Shown here one piece after another: positions 1 through 11,283 of a stretch of DNA of 64,000 bases. The notes under the pieces are model-generated. The model was not told the origin of the DNA and ran no database searches. It worked only from the letters and a program-made list of their open reading frames with translations. Source of the DNA: Bicyclus anynana (lineage: Eukaryota > Arthropoda > Insecta > Lepidoptera > Nymphalidae). The stretch covers positions 11,440,501 through 11,504,500 of the forward strand of contig NC_069083.1 of NCBI RefSeq assembly GCF_947172395.1. Reading direction: 5' to 3'. A program made the translations under genes and the position numbers. Numbering within the stretch: position 1 is the stretch's first letter; every line of letters begins with the position of its first letter.

Positions 1-143
1 ATTAATTATCCGTATAAATACTTTATGAAGTGGAAATGGAAACCCCCCCGCTCATCACACAAATATTTTACAATTGTGGGAATCGAACCTGCGATTATGG
101 GTGCAGATAGCGGGGTCACTAACGACTGCGTCACGTGGCCGTT
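1..143 (-). repeat. tRNA-derived SINE, head end, cut by the window edge
   Basis: Read on the minus strand, the segment from 143 down carries a tRNA-like A box (GTGACGCAGTCGTTAGTG) and B box (GGTTCGATTCCC, near 72-83), followed by sequence matching the body of a common lepidopteran SINE. The left end runs off the window. Confidence 0.65.
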
Positions 144-688
144 TTGGTTCAAAATGGAACATAATACATAAAGGGTAGGTACTTACTCATATTTACCAAC
201 AGGTATCACTAATCTTGGCGTAACTTCTAAAATGATCTTACATTATAGTTCCTGCGAGTATGATTGTGGTATCTTAACGTCGAGTACTCAACTTTATACT
301 GCAATTATCGTTCTGTGTAAAGCCTCCTTGCGCCCGTTCATAAGTTACTTTAGAGTTATGCGCTCGGACAGAGTGAATTATTTCAATTTGCGAGGAATAG
401 TTTCCAAGTAATAAAGTTTTTAGGGTTGTTCCGCTTGACTTGTTTTTGTTGGAGTATAAAGAAGATTAAGATTTTCAGCGCTTATCTTCGGCTGATGTAC
501 AAACTTTCCTGGGGTATAGAAATATTTTGCTTAATTAATTTTGTAATATTTGACTTAAAAAGTTTTACTATGTACAAACTTAAGTTATTAGTTGTGAGCC
601 CTAAAATTGTATATTCATCATGATAATCTTTAATTGGTCGAGTTCATCTACATCTTTAAAATAACATCATCATAATCATTACTATATC
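144..688. other. Unique AT-rich DNA, no gene seen
   Basis: No motif, splice-bounded exon or repeat is recognised. An open frame at 426-623 gives a low-complexity hydrophobic peptide of no recognised family. Confidence 0.4.
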
Positions 689-835
689 TTGGCAAGTTCG
701 TTAATGACACTCCTATGATATGCGGGCGACGGGGGGATGACTGCGCGGGTATTAAGTCGTCCGCGCGGGGCATAACTACCGTCCTTCCGGCCCGCGCGGA
801 CTATCGGTAGTGTTACGACAAACTATATCAGCCTA
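689..835 (+). repeat. GC-rich dispersed repeat with internal inverted segments
   Basis: The part beginning GGCAAGTTCGTTAATGACAC and ending in GCGGGCGACGGGG (689-739) recurs in opposite orientation at 29822-29870. The following CCGCGCGGGG and CCCGCGCGGAC segments are inverted relative to each other. It is a transposon remnant of undetermined class. Confidence 0.6.
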
Positions 836-999
836 TTTTAACAGCTCGTTACAGATCCAGTCTCCCACCATATGGAGTGGGAGTATGGAACATAGACCCA
901 CCACGCTGCTCCAAAGCCAGCTGGTGGACTTGTGGATGTTATTGTTTGAATTTGTAATAACCACTAACAGGTGTTGATGATAATGAGAAAGATCAATGG

Positions 1000-1180
1000 C
1001 TTAACATGCTCTCTGAGGCACAAAGGTTTTTTACCACCATCTTTCCAGCTCCAAGGTGAGAGTTTTTACTGAAAATATCCTAGAAGAAAGAAAAGCTCTG
1101 TACTTCATAACTTGACCTAGTACTCGAACCCAAGAGCAATATGGCTAACCACTTAACCAACTATGTAAGCAGAGCAGTTA
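1000..1180 (-). repeat. tRNA-derived SINE, family D, copy 1
   Basis: It shares order and wording with 3125-3305: CTCTCTGAGGCA at the left, an internal GGTGAG(A/T) with AGAAAG nearby, then an antisense tRNA-like B box (ACTCGAACCCAAGAGC) and A box (GGCTAACCACTTAACCAAC). The minus strand is the transcribed sense. Confidence 0.55.
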
Positions 1181-1185
1181 AACTA

Positions 1186-1831
1186 AGATAGATTATGATA
1201 AAATACTTCGTTCAATAGGACAATGACTTTGACAAGCCAGGAAAGATTAATTTTTATATCAAATTTAACCAACAATCATCTGCAGTAATTATTAATGTTT
1301 ATTTTAATATCACGTTGCATATAATTAAAGCAAACATGTGTTAAAATTTAACTTAAAATTTAATATTAATTATTTATCAGCAATTCCATACAACATTGTT
1401 AATCTAAACAAACACGCACGACACGAAAATGATAAACAATCAAAACCGCTTTTAAATTCAAACATCAAAAGTAATGTTCTAATTTACAATATGAAATCAG
1501 TCACAAAGCCAGCATTAATCAGGTAAATGTACAAATTGACACAATACACACAAATTAATGAACGATCAACCGAAAACATTACGGGCGTCCGCGTTCGTAG
1601 GCAATTTCAACTCATTTGTAAGAGCAGCAATTATAAACCAGAGTAATCAGTCTATCGCTACAGCCTGCACCGGCGGTGAAATTGTGATTACCTAATCGAA
1701 ATCACTGTGATCTATGGTCGATGAATTTAATTCAAGGCACATCACTAATTTATTATCAGCCTGTATTATCGACCACCTACACGGTCAGGCTTTCCCTTTT
1801 TGTGAGAGGGGCCTCCAATGCGGATTGTCGA
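1186..1831. other. AT-rich DNA, no gene seen
   Basis: Contains a small dispersed fragment near 1755-1820 (ACGGTCAGGCTTTCCC, loosely like 22393-22410). No coding signal was recognised; the frame at 1338-1526 is Asn/Lys/Ile-rich and lacks any family feature. Confidence 0.4.
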
Positions 1832-2009
1832 TATTTTTTTTTTTTTATTCTCTACAAGTTATCCCTTGACTACAATCTCACCTGATGGTAAGTGATGATG
1901 CAGTCTAAGATGGAAGCGGGCTAACTTGTTAGGAGGAGGATGAAAATCCACACCCCTTTTCGGTTTCTACACGACATCGTACCAGAACGCTAAATCGCTT
2001 GGCGGTACT
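1832..2009 (-). repeat. SINE family B, copy 1 (head truncated)
   Basis: Begins with the poly-T of the antisense tail, then TCACCTGATGGTAAGTGATG, GCGGGCTAACTTGTTAGGAG and CGACATCGTACC-type core shared with the copies at 8177, 17851, 27689 and 54029. The tRNA-like head is missing; the sequence switches to another repeat after GGCGGTAC. Confidence 0.85.
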
Positions 2010-2019
2010 ACTCGGACTG

Positions 2020-2130
2020 TAAAGACTATGTTAGGAATGGGTACGACAATAGACCAATTGATTTTTAAAAACTGAAGGAGGCACGGGGGTGTAAAACCCT
2101 GAACAACCACCACCTTCCCAAGTTCGGGTT
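2020..2130 (-). repeat. SINE family E fragment
   Basis: GGGTACGACAATAGACCAATT matches the body of the family seen complete at 30840-31015 (minus) and 39713-39855 (plus). It directly follows the truncated family B copy. Confidence 0.5.
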
Positions 2131-2774
2131 GAGATTTTTTTTAAGATAACTTTTTAGTTTTTTTTTAATTTAATGAAAAGCTAGTCCTGACTGACTGGAT
2201 TCACTAGGTCCTGGATACTGAATCTTTGGAGTACTTTCAGATATTCAGGACTAGGATCTAAAAGCTAGTGATTCAAGCCATATGAATGATATGCAATGGC
2301 AAGTTATTCAATTCAAGTATATATTTTCTGAGATTTGTTATTAAAACTACGATTAAAATTTCAATCAAAAGTGTCGATGGCGATTTCGATTGGCAAATCG
2401 CACGTGTCCTATTGGACGTCGTCATTTCAGCGTGAGCAGTAAAGTGATTAGGACAGGAAAATCGATTGTGAGCCTAAATATTGACTCTGATCTCAACCTC
2501 TATTCGGGTTTTATTCAACGTAGACGTCCTTCTATCAATCGTGCAAAGTTAGAATTATTATTATTGAGTAGATTTTGTTTCTTACAATGAATTTAACTAA
2601 CGTCAACTAACAAATCACTCATTTGCGGGTGTATAGTATCAATCAATCAATCAATTTATTTATTTGCAGATACATGCATTATATATACAGGTGGTCGGTA
2701 GATGTAGATGGTAAATGTATCTTGCCAATTTGGCATGCAAATTATTTATTAAGTATTTAATGATTCAAATGACA
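2131..2774. other. AT-rich DNA, no gene seen
   Basis: Holds a short AATC microsatellite at about 2638-2655. The frame at 2390-2590 has no recognised domain. Confidence 0.4.
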
Positions 2775-2970
2775 ATATACTAGCTGATGTTCCGAGGTTT
2801 CAACCGCGTAGCTCCTGTTCCCGCGAGAATAAAGGGCTCAAAATGTAGCCTAAGGAACTTACAAATTAACGAGGTATTTTAGTAAAAGAATTTTTGAAAT
2901 CGGTTCAGTAGATCCAGTGATTACACCTACAACACCACAAACTTTACCTCTCCATAATATCAGTATAGAT
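2775..2970 (+). repeat. Dispersed repeat family T (CTAGC... to ...ATAGAT)
   Basis: Starts ACTAGCTGATGTTCCG, contains TTGAAATCGGTTCAGTAGATCC and ends ATAATATCAGTATAGAT, as do the copies at 6285, 34630 and 58025 (plus) and 9178 and 55545 (minus). Such copies are very common in Lepidoptera; the class is not decided here. Confidence 0.75.
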
Positions 2971-3124
2971 ATCTATTTCAATATTTTTGTTTAAATTTAA
3001 TATTATTATTATCAACAATATCTTCATTATCAGCTTATTCTAACGAACCACAACCAGGCCTACCTCCTTATAACCTCCTTATGTGGGATACCTCCATATA
3101 TCCTCCACTATCAGTTATTGATGA

Positions 3125-3305
3125 TCATGATCTCCATTGACTTGCTCTCCGAGGCATGAAATCGTATACCACCTACTTCCCAAATCCAGCATAAAATTTT
3201 ATGCTAAAAATTTCTTGACAGAAAGGTGAGTTAAGAGAAAGGAACTTGAACTCAGAACATAAAGATCTGAAGCCATATAAGCTAACCACTGAACCAACAA
3301 GGCCC
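3125..3305 (-). repeat. tRNA-derived SINE, family D, copy 2
   Basis: Same layout as 1000-1180: CTCTCCGAGGCATGAAA, AGAAAGGTGAG, then antisense B box (TTGAACTCAGAAC) and A box (GCTAACCACTGAACCAAC). Substantially diverged. Confidence 0.55.
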
Positions 3306-3404
3306 TTTTTACTTAACTTATTTTTTTTTATTTGCGGTTGTATATACATAATAAATAAATAATAAATATACTTAAACAATACACATCACTATCTAGCCCC
3401 GAGG

Positions 3405-3505
3405 TAAGCATACATAGTAGCTTGTGTTATGGGTTCTAAGATAGTTGATATTATAATATTAAGTATCTTAGCACCCATGACACAAGCTACTCTGTATGTA
3501 TGTCT
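3405..3505. repeat. Imperfect inverted repeat (MITE-like hairpin)
   Basis: Left arm CATACATAGTAGCTTGTGT plus ATGGGTTCTAAGATA at about 3409-3444 and right arm TATCTTAGCACCCATGACAC plus AAGCTACT...GTATGTATG at about 3464-3502 are reverse complements with a few mismatches around a short AT loop. Confidence 0.75.
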
Positions 3506-3509
3506 ACTT

Positions 3510-5320
3510 TAATAGTTTCGTTATAATGTATTTTGTCACCGCCTTCTGTTGGCAGCCATTTTTGCTCACGTGTAGAAATTCGTCCTTATGGTATTATACT
3601 TTAAGGTAGTTTCGTAGTGCATAATAGGGTAATTCAACTGTATCTACATGAAAAATATCCCGGCACAGGCATACGCTGAGGACACCCTGTAATTAATATC
3701 ATGGACAGTGAGGCCTAATGAAAGGGGGGAGATATGTGTCGTGCAAAAACTGACCAGTCATGCAACTTTTAGAACAAGAGACAGTCGCAAGATGTAAGTT
3801 TAAAAATAATAATAATATGAATGATTGATATTTGTCATTTAAAAGCCTCGCTTCTAAGCGATTAGACTGTTTCACTGTTTTTTTTTATATCATTTATTGT
3901 TTTGTATTCTTAATTTATAATTATGATGTACATACAATAAAGAGTATTTTCATTTCACTACGTAACACACACAAGCATTTTAAGATAACTGTAGTACTAC
4001 TTTGATTGAAAATGCCTTTGAACAAACAAAAAAATGTTACAAAAATCGAACATCAAAGAGTATATATATAGAAGAAGAAAGTTGTATTTTACCAACTTAC
4101 TATTTTTATGAAAGTTCTAACGGTAAAGCACGACAAAAAATACCTATAGTAATATAATAGACGTTGCAAAATATATATTTTTTTCGTAATGAGATCACGG
4201 TAATATTAATAACTATAATAGTACGTGTTTTCATGCGTTAAGAAATGTTGATGTCGTCTCATGAACTTTTCAACCGTCGCGCCGCGTACGAAATTCTAGA
4301 TGTCAAAATGATAGGCACATATTGCCTGACTATTGATTAGTCGGATGCTGACTGCTGACGTTGTGATTTTATTTTCGTTCTACCCTCCATTTCACTGCTG
4401 ACGAATAATAGAGAATTATTTCGCTAGTGTTCCCGTCAATGAATTGTGGATACGTCAACCCTTTGAACATATTACTTTCAGCTGGCCAATATTGTTTTCA
4501 GCATTCCGTTTTTGCAATAACTTATGATACGAAAGCATTAGATGTTGTTTTATAAAATATTAGCTTGTACTGTATGAGCAGAGTAAAAATATTAATCATT
4601 AGTAATTTATTCTTTTTTTATTTACCTATTTTTAAGTTGAGGTCTGGACCTTAGAACCGTGGTGCCTGGTAAAGATATCACGATTTAGAGTTTTATATAG
4701 TAGCCTACCATATCTTGCAAAGGTAGGAGTAATGAGTTTTAGAAATACAGATAGAACTGGCGTTTACAAACTCTCGTTCTATTATATTGTCCGTCATCTC
4801 TTCAAATACTAAAATATCGATTGAGATTAATTCGTACTGAATTTTTATTTTAGCTCTAATAACGTACAAAATTTTTAATAATTTTATATTGATAGGAGAG
4901 AGATAGATGTGAAGGAAGATTTAATTTGCCATCTCTTGGGACCTCAATTTATGATCTCTCGAGCGAATGCGAGAAATTTCCAACTAAAACTACAATAGCT
5001 AGTTGGCAAATGCAACTTTAAACAATTTTACAAAACTTCGCCGAAGCTCGAGGTAATTGCAAAAAGTGTTATGAAAGTTAATTGTATTTCACTTTACTTT
5101 GCCGTGTGAGTGTGGGGAAATTGGCACTATTCCAGAAAAAATATTAACCTTTTAGGGTGAGTACATAATGCTGTCTTTACGATACGACAATATTTTCAAT
5201 CTACTTTCAAAAAGCTTCACAATCCGAGTAGAACGCCGGGTATTAGATCAGCAAGTATTAAGCAATTAGTTTACAGAAGAAATAATCATATTTTTTTGGG
5301 ACCTGATTAATAAAAATATG
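3510..5320. other. AT-rich DNA without recognised genes
   Basis: A terminus-like GGACACCCTGTAATTAAT occurs near 3680-3698, related to the TACAGGGTGTCC element at 46462. No exon or RNA gene is supported. Confidence 0.4.
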
Positions 5321-5326
5321 AGCCAA

Positions 5327-5470
5327 ACGCCAACTGACCATGATGGTTTATATCTCAACTGTTTCATGACGTCATGTTAACAACTCCTTTACAAACAGAG
5401 CGTTTGACAAAAACATTAGTTAACAATTAGTTTGACGTGTATTACATCAAGTAACATTGTGATGTTACAA
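5327..5470 (+). repeat. Dispersed repeat, copy 1 of a pair with 54853-55020
   Basis: CATGATGGTTTATATC, TTTCATGACGTCATGTTAAC, GTTAACAATTAGTTTGACGT and ACATCAAGTAACATTGTGAT all recur in reverse order and orientation in the DIP-like gene intron at 54853-55020. Probable DNA-transposon remnant. Confidence 0.7.
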
Positions 5471-6039
5471 AATGGTTATAAATTGGTTGAAAATTTATAG
5501 AAAAATACTAAAAATAATGTAATTTTACCCCTACAAGGTGTTGGAAGTTTTTTTAATATAAGTATATATTTTGAGTTATATTTTTAGAAAATTATTAGTA
5601 GACTATTTATTATACAAAAACATGCCAAAACATAAATAGAAAGTCGCGGGCGTCCGCTATTATTAATATAAAAATGGAAAGCTAAACTTGTAACGAAACA
5701 GTAATGTCGACCAAACACATGAACAATATACACAGACCTTTAGCAAAAATACACAAGGCAGGTTATCTAATTTGAAGAGATTACGACAAAAATAGACATT
5801 GCAAGTCTCGGATCGGAATGGCCAGCGGAAAATTAAAGCAAGAGAAAACTGAATCTCTTAATAACTTAATGGGATTTAGAGAATATATCTTGAAAGGAAC
5901 GTTTTTAAATTATGTCCCAATTAACCCTTAACACCAAGAGTGTCTGCTCAATGGGAGGTTAAATCTTAGCTTATATAAAATAAAATTAAACGTTTATTTA
6001 ATGGAGTGGTGCTTTTCTCAAATGATTTCAAAGTATAAA

Positions 6040-6218
6040 GATGTATAGTTGGTGAGGTTGAAGGGGTAATCTCAAGATCTATTTAACCGATTTTGAAAAT
6101 TTACTTAGCACTAAAAAGCCCTGTTATTTTTGAATTTTATAGGTTATTATATATATCCGTATTCTGACGGGAACGGGATCTACGCGTGTGAAACCATGGG
6201 CCATCTGCTAGTGTTTAT
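6040..6218 (-). repeat. Repeat family T, antisense copy
   Basis: GGGGTAATCTCAAGATCTA, ACCGATTTTGAAAATTTAC and a terminal GAAACCATGGGCCATCTGCTAGT match the family in reverse orientation. Confidence 0.65.
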
Positions 6219-6284
6219 ATAAAAGTTGATTTATTTTGCGGTTATGTTGTTAACTTATTTATTTATTTTATTTATATATACTTT

Positions 6285-6457
6285 ACTAGCCGACGCTCGC
6301 GACTTCGTCCGCGTTAATGTTACTTGTGGATAATGTAGCTTTCGAATGGTGAAAGTATTTTTAAAATCGGTCCAGTCGTTTTTGAGCCTATTCATTACAA
6401 CCAAACAAACAAACAAACATACAAACAAAGTTTTCCTATTTATAATATTAGTATAGA
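6285..6457 (+). repeat. Repeat family T, sense copy
   Basis: Starts CTAGCCGACGCTCGCGACTTC, contains AAATCGGTCCAGTCG and an AAAC microsatellite, and ends TATAATATTAGTATAGATT. It lies just after the antisense copy at 6040, giving a convergent pair. Confidence 0.75.
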
Positions 6458-6550
6458 TTGCACAACAAAGAATACAGAAGAAAACATAGAAAACAAGTAT
6501 ATGCAAAGGCGGTCTTATTGCTTAGAGCAGTATCTGCCAGACAGACATTG
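6458..6550. repeat. LINE-like 3' fragment, copy 1
   Basis: TTGCACAACAAAGAATACAG and GCAAAGGCGGTCTTATTGCT with a following CCAGACAGAC resemble 36040-36165 (TTGCACACCACAAAGAC ... AAAAGGCGGCCTTATCGCT). Shared motif order suggests one retroelement family. Confidence 0.5.
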
Positions 6551-7478
6551 GAATTAATGTTATTAATAACTTAATAATTAATACATAGTTATATGTAACG
6601 CTATGGGCGGCAAAATTATTTGCTGTAAGGAGTACTGCTTGTTTCTATTAATGCGAAGGTTCAACTCTAAAAGAGATATAGCAGCCGTGCAATACATAAT
6701 CTTTAATACTGCTACTGCTCTATACCATTATTGTAAGTCTGTATTTTGAAAACAATATTTATTAATTCGGAGAATTTATTGTTGTTTACTTAAGTAAATG
6801 TGTTATCTATAGTCTATACTGAAATCCTAGGATGGCATTGCTAGAGCTATTTTGAATAAAATAATTATAGAACCGTCTTGGGGTTTCTGGAACAATTCTT
6901 AGGTTCTAGTAATCTTGAAAAATCAGGTTTGATAAACATGAGTCAACCTTTAAATATCAGTAATCAACCTATTTTAAAGGCTAAATACTGGACCAGGTAT
7001 CTCTCCATAAAGGAGGGTATATGGAGTTCGATATCTCCTGTTTTTTAATTAAGATAAACAAGACCAAATTAAACAATAATATGTATAATATTATGTTATA
7101 TTTCAAGCTAGCCTCCAATTACAAAATTATACACTATCACTTTACTTAAGATCCTTAACTCCTTATATCATCCCTCTACTATTGTTCATGAAATGGATGT
7201 ATCCTCAGATATCGAGATGCTGTCTTAAATTTACAGCATGTCTCTAAATCACTGCACAGGAAACATTCCCACAGTCCCAGTCACAAGCCCAGCTATGGCT
7301 CACACTATTGAAATTCATGGGGCGTCACACGAAAGTGTCTGTCCTTTATATTTGAACTAGATATGGTATGCTCGCCACGTTTTATGTTTTACACGCTATC
7401 CCATCTAGTAAATGATCTGACAAATGCAATTAGGTAAAATATTGACATTATAAAAAGGTGAGGTTAGATTTTTTTTTG
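6551..7478. other. AT-rich DNA, no gene seen
   Basis: No repeat with a second copy in the window, no splice-bounded frame and no RNA gene recognised. Confidence 0.35.
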
Positions 7479-7479
7479 T

Positions 7480-7795
7480 TTGTTACGAATCAGCTTGATA
7501 AAATATTTTTTTATGAGTAATAATTCGAATGAATTTTCCAGGATAAAAGTAGCCTATACATTCCTCAATAAATTGAATAATATCCTCATCTACCTTCCAG
7601 TGAAAGTCCCATTAAAGTTCACTCAGCCCTTCATAAGATTGTCTCGGACCAAAAAAACAGCCAGCAGACAGACAAACATTTTTTTAAAGAGCTTGTTTGT
7701 GTTTTGGTTTCGTGTAAATTACTACAAGCGCTTGAGAAAACACAGTTATTTTAAAATTACAGACAGACATTTAAATTTGTTTTAAAATTAATATA
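7480..7795 (+). repeat. Diverged dispersed-repeat fragment containing a chance 101-codon frame
   Basis: GGATAAAAGTAGCCTATACATTCC at about 7541 and the following GACAGACAAACATTT stretch and the final AATTAATATAGATG resemble the interior and end of the CTAGCGGACGCC-type repeats. The frame through it (7480-7785) starts at TTG and shows no protein family signature, so it is read as repeat, not gene. Confidence 0.45.
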
Positions 7796-8176
7796 GATGT
7801 TTATAGATGTGCGAATCAAAATTTGATCAAAATAAAAATAACCATATTTTTATAAATTACACAAGATAAACGAGTAAAGTGCTAAGTTGCAATGTAACTA
7901 GTAAATAAACTAACCTTTATTTCTATAGCACTGAAAGTGAAACTAGTCTGTACTACTGTAATTACATTTTGAAATATATTTTGTAATATTTTCATAACTT
8001 TTCATAACGTTTTTAAATGAGAAGTATCGAAATTGAGGTCAGAAATTACAGTTGCAACTATGTTGTAAAGAGTTGAACCAGTGCAGTGCATTTATCGCAA
8101 TGAATTCAATATTGTAATTCAGTGGATGGTGTCATTTCCTGAACCTACTGGATGAAAGGCTTGCAGCTCCTATTGT
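7796..8176. other. AT-rich DNA, no gene seen
   Basis: No recognised feature. Confidence 0.35.
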
Positions 8177-8493
8177 ACTTTTTTTATTCTTTACAAGTTA
8201 GCCCTTGACTACAATCTCACCTGATGGTAAGTGATGATACAGTCTAAGATGGAAGCGGGCTAACTTGTTAGGAGGAGGATGAAAATCTACATCCCTTTTC
8301 GGTTTCTACACGACATCGTACTGGAACGCTAAATCGCTTGGCGGTACGTCTTTCGGTAGGATGGTAACTAGCCACGGCCGAAGCCTCCCACCAGCCAGAC
8401 CTGGACCAACTTCTCTATCGACCCAGACGGAGATCTAACCTAGGACCTCCGTTTTGTAAATCCACCGCGCATACCACTGCGCCACGGAGGCCA
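8177..8493 (-). repeat. SINE family B, complete copy
   Basis: Runs from an antisense poly-T tail through TCACCTGATGGTAAGTGATG and GCTAAATCGCTTGGCGGTAC to a tRNA-like head. On the minus strand the head reads GGCCTCCGTGGCGCAGTGG (A box) at the right end, an AAAACGGAGGTCCTAGGTT segment where the B box is degraded, then the SINE body. With 17851-18159 it defines the full element of about 310 bp. Confidence 0.88.
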
Positions 8494-9177
8494 TCATATA
8501 ATGTACTATCAAATTTAAAATACGGTTAAAATTTCGTTTTAATTTTACAGAAATAATTAACCAGAATATGCCTGGAAGTTAAGTTTTTTTGGCTGAAATA
8601 TGAGAAGTGATAGATTCAACTCAACAATTAAATTATAAAAATATTTTTACTGATGATTTAAAATGATGAATAAAGTGAGTTTGTTTTGGAATTCGATTTT
8701 AAATTCCCGTCACGAGATGCATTATTATTTTTTAGAAATTTTTAGAGCTTTGCCAATTTTATGTAACGCCTATGGGAGTTTTAGTGTAAGCTTTAATGAA
8801 ATACAATTTAATTTAACACAACATTTTCGTTTTTGAAAAAATAAAAGGAAACGTTCACTATGCTATGTTCGTTACCCCTAATACAGTTTTTTCTATACTT
8901 ATAAGATGATAAATGTTCTATTTTATTAAAAGAAGGATTTTTGGGACATTGCTAAAGAATTACCCTTGAATAATATTTGCCAAGTCAAATCGTGATCGGT
9001 CCTTTGTTCGTGTCAAGTACTGGGGTTTTCTCTGTATCGTATGACATTCGAAAAATAACACTCGTGAAATAACACTTTCGATAAAACTTTTACATGTTTT
9101 GTTTAAAAGCGTTCAACTTGGAGAATCTAGTCTTTATGTATGCAGTACGTAGACGCTTATATTATAACGAGGAAAAG
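8494..9177. other. AT-rich DNA, no gene seen
   Basis: No recognised feature. Confidence 0.35.
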
Positions 9178-9358
9178 TTTGTGGTATTGTGAGGGGTAAT
9201 ATCTGAATCATTATACTACTAAACAGATTTTGAAAATTCTTTTACCACTAGAAAGCCACGTTATTTATTAGTTTATTATCATACGAGTATTTTATCCCCG
9301 TATTCTCACAGGAAGGACAACTACGCGGCTGCAACCGCGAAGTGTCGGCTAGTCTTAC
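9178..9358 (-). repeat. Repeat family T, antisense copy
   Basis: GGGGTAATATCTGAATC, CAGATTTTGAAAATTC and a terminal CGCGAAGTGTCGGCTAGT fit the reversed family. Confidence 0.65.
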
Positions 9359-9707
9359 TATATAATAGTGAATCATTGCATATTAAATCTAATCATAAAA
9401 ATGATAAGTAGGATTTGAGTTACTATTTCGAACTCCAAACTAAGCTTAATTTTTCCAAGAATAGTTCACAGAAATCTGTCCACTTTTTTTTTTAATTTCA
9501 GGGATATAAAGTACAGCTTGTATCCATCTATAAAGGGCTCGCAACTCACTGCACGAGTGGCTTGGGAAGTAGCGAGGGAAGTAGGCAGAGGCGTCGTGTG
9601 GTCCCGTTAATAGTTCTACCGCATTTAATTTCGCTCGTCCTTTCGAGGAACGTTATGTGGCTGCGGCTCACCTTATTTTAATAGAATAATTAAATAGTAA
9701 GTAGTAA

Positions 9708-9990
9708 GTCGTGATATCCTAGTGGATGTGACCTCTGTCTTCGATTCAGATCAGGTTCGGGGCATGCACCTCCAACTTTTTGGTTATGTGAATTTAAAAT
9801 AAATTAATATCACGTGTCTCAAACGGTGAAGGTAAAACATTGTGAGGATACCTGCATACTTGAGAATATTCTTAAAACTCTACGTGTGAGAAGTCTGCCA
9901 ACCCACATTGGGCCAGCGTGGTGGACTATTGGCCTAACCCCTCCTACTCTGACAAGAGACTTGTGCACAACAGTGCGAACAGTTCCAGGA
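9708..9990 (+). repeat. SINE family A, copy 1
   Basis: tRNA-like head (GTCGTGATATCCTAGTGGATG) with a decayed B box, then GGGGCATGCACCTCCAAC, the core CACGTGTCTCAAACGGTGAAG, and GGGCCAGCGTGGTGGACTAT. Both strands carry chance frames of about 73 codons through it. Confidence 0.85.
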
Positions 9991-10546
9991 ATTCCACACA
10001 GTAAAAGCCTGGACCAAAAGCTAGTACAAATATAAATCAACAAATAAGTATTGCCTGTGATAATTTATGGCACACCTCTACCCCATTGTTCGTGTAATGG
10101 ATGTGCCCTCAGATATCAGTGGCTACCGTCTTTAAATTACTCACCGTACCGGAAACGTAGCCTTACTCGTGACTGCAAATCCACTTAGTTGTATTTCACA
10201 CACTATTAAGATAAGGAATAAAAATTACTTTTATCGCTGCGTTAGTGTAATGGACTTTTATTACATCCTGATTGTGTTTAAGATTGTGGCAATAAACAAA
10301 TCTCCTACACACATTCAGTAAAAGAAAAACGAATTCAATTAAAAAAATAGTTTTACATTTATGAAAATATTTTTGTAGTTGGCATGCCCTGTGACGCAGA
10401 GCGTAAATCGCTTTTCTTTGGGAATATAGTATATTGTGAATATAATAAATGTAATATTATTATATACCGTATGCGCTGATAATAATCATTATCTACCAAA
10501 AGTTGTGTGTGAAACTAATGTAGTGTTAGCAAAGCAGAAACATATA

Positions 10547-10680
10547 TACTAGCTGACCTGGCAAACATTGTTTTGTCTTATAAAGTATGGGGTGGTCTAC
10601 ACTTATCATTTAAGGTTATAAAAATAGACGTTGGCCGATCCTCAGTCCAACCGATATATGCACACAAAATTTAATAAAAA
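10547..10680 (+). repeat. Dispersed repeat family T2 (GCTGACCTGGCAAACATTG)
   Basis: ACTAGCTGACCTGGCAAAC at the start and TATGCACACAAAATTTAATA later correspond to the copy at 46211-46378. The frame at 10631-10990 starts inside it and is not gene-like. Confidence 0.6.
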
Positions 10681-10966
10681 TAGTTTGGTATTAGAAAACG
10701 GCTTTCATACCATTCGCCTCTCTGGATGTTCGTTATACTATCGCCTACATAGAGAGCAATACTTTGAAAGGCTTGCACGCACGTCCTACAAAGTGCTGTC
10801 CTGTGTCTATATACCTGAGGCTGGTTATAAGCATGTGCATAATTACATCAGCAATAGCCAGCAATGCTGCAGCATATGCAGCAGGAAAAATCATTGTGGT
10901 AGTACTTTCAGTTCTACCAAAAAGCTTGCTACTACAATAAATATCCTTTCCTTAATGATTACTAAA

Positions 10967-11283
10967 AAGGCTCAGTGCCAGTGGATATGACCTCAGCCTC
11001 CGCTTCCGAAGGGTATGGGTTCGAATCCGGTCCGGAGTATGCACCTCCAACTTTTCAGTTGTGTGCATTTTAAGAAATTAAATATCACGTGTCTTAAACG
11101 GTGAAGGAAAAACATCGTGAGGAAACGTGCATACCGGAGAATTTTCTTAATTCTCTGCGTTTGTGAAGTCTGCCAATCCGCATTGGGCCAGCGTGATGGA
11201 CTATTGGCCTAACCCCTCTCATTCAAAGAGGAGACTCGAGCTCAGCTGTGAGCCGAATATGGGTTGATAATGATGAATGATTA
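10967..11283 (+). repeat. SINE family A, copy 2 (full length)
   Basis: Head GGCTCAGTGCCAGTGGATAT with intact B box GGTTCGAATCC, body CACGTGTCTTAAACGGTGAAG, 3' part CAGCTGTGAGCCGAATATGG and a tail TTGATAATGATGAATGA. Confidence 0.9.

Noticed and set aside
10631..10990. 119-codon plus-strand frame
   Set aside because: Starts at TTG inside repeat T2 and ends in SINE A.
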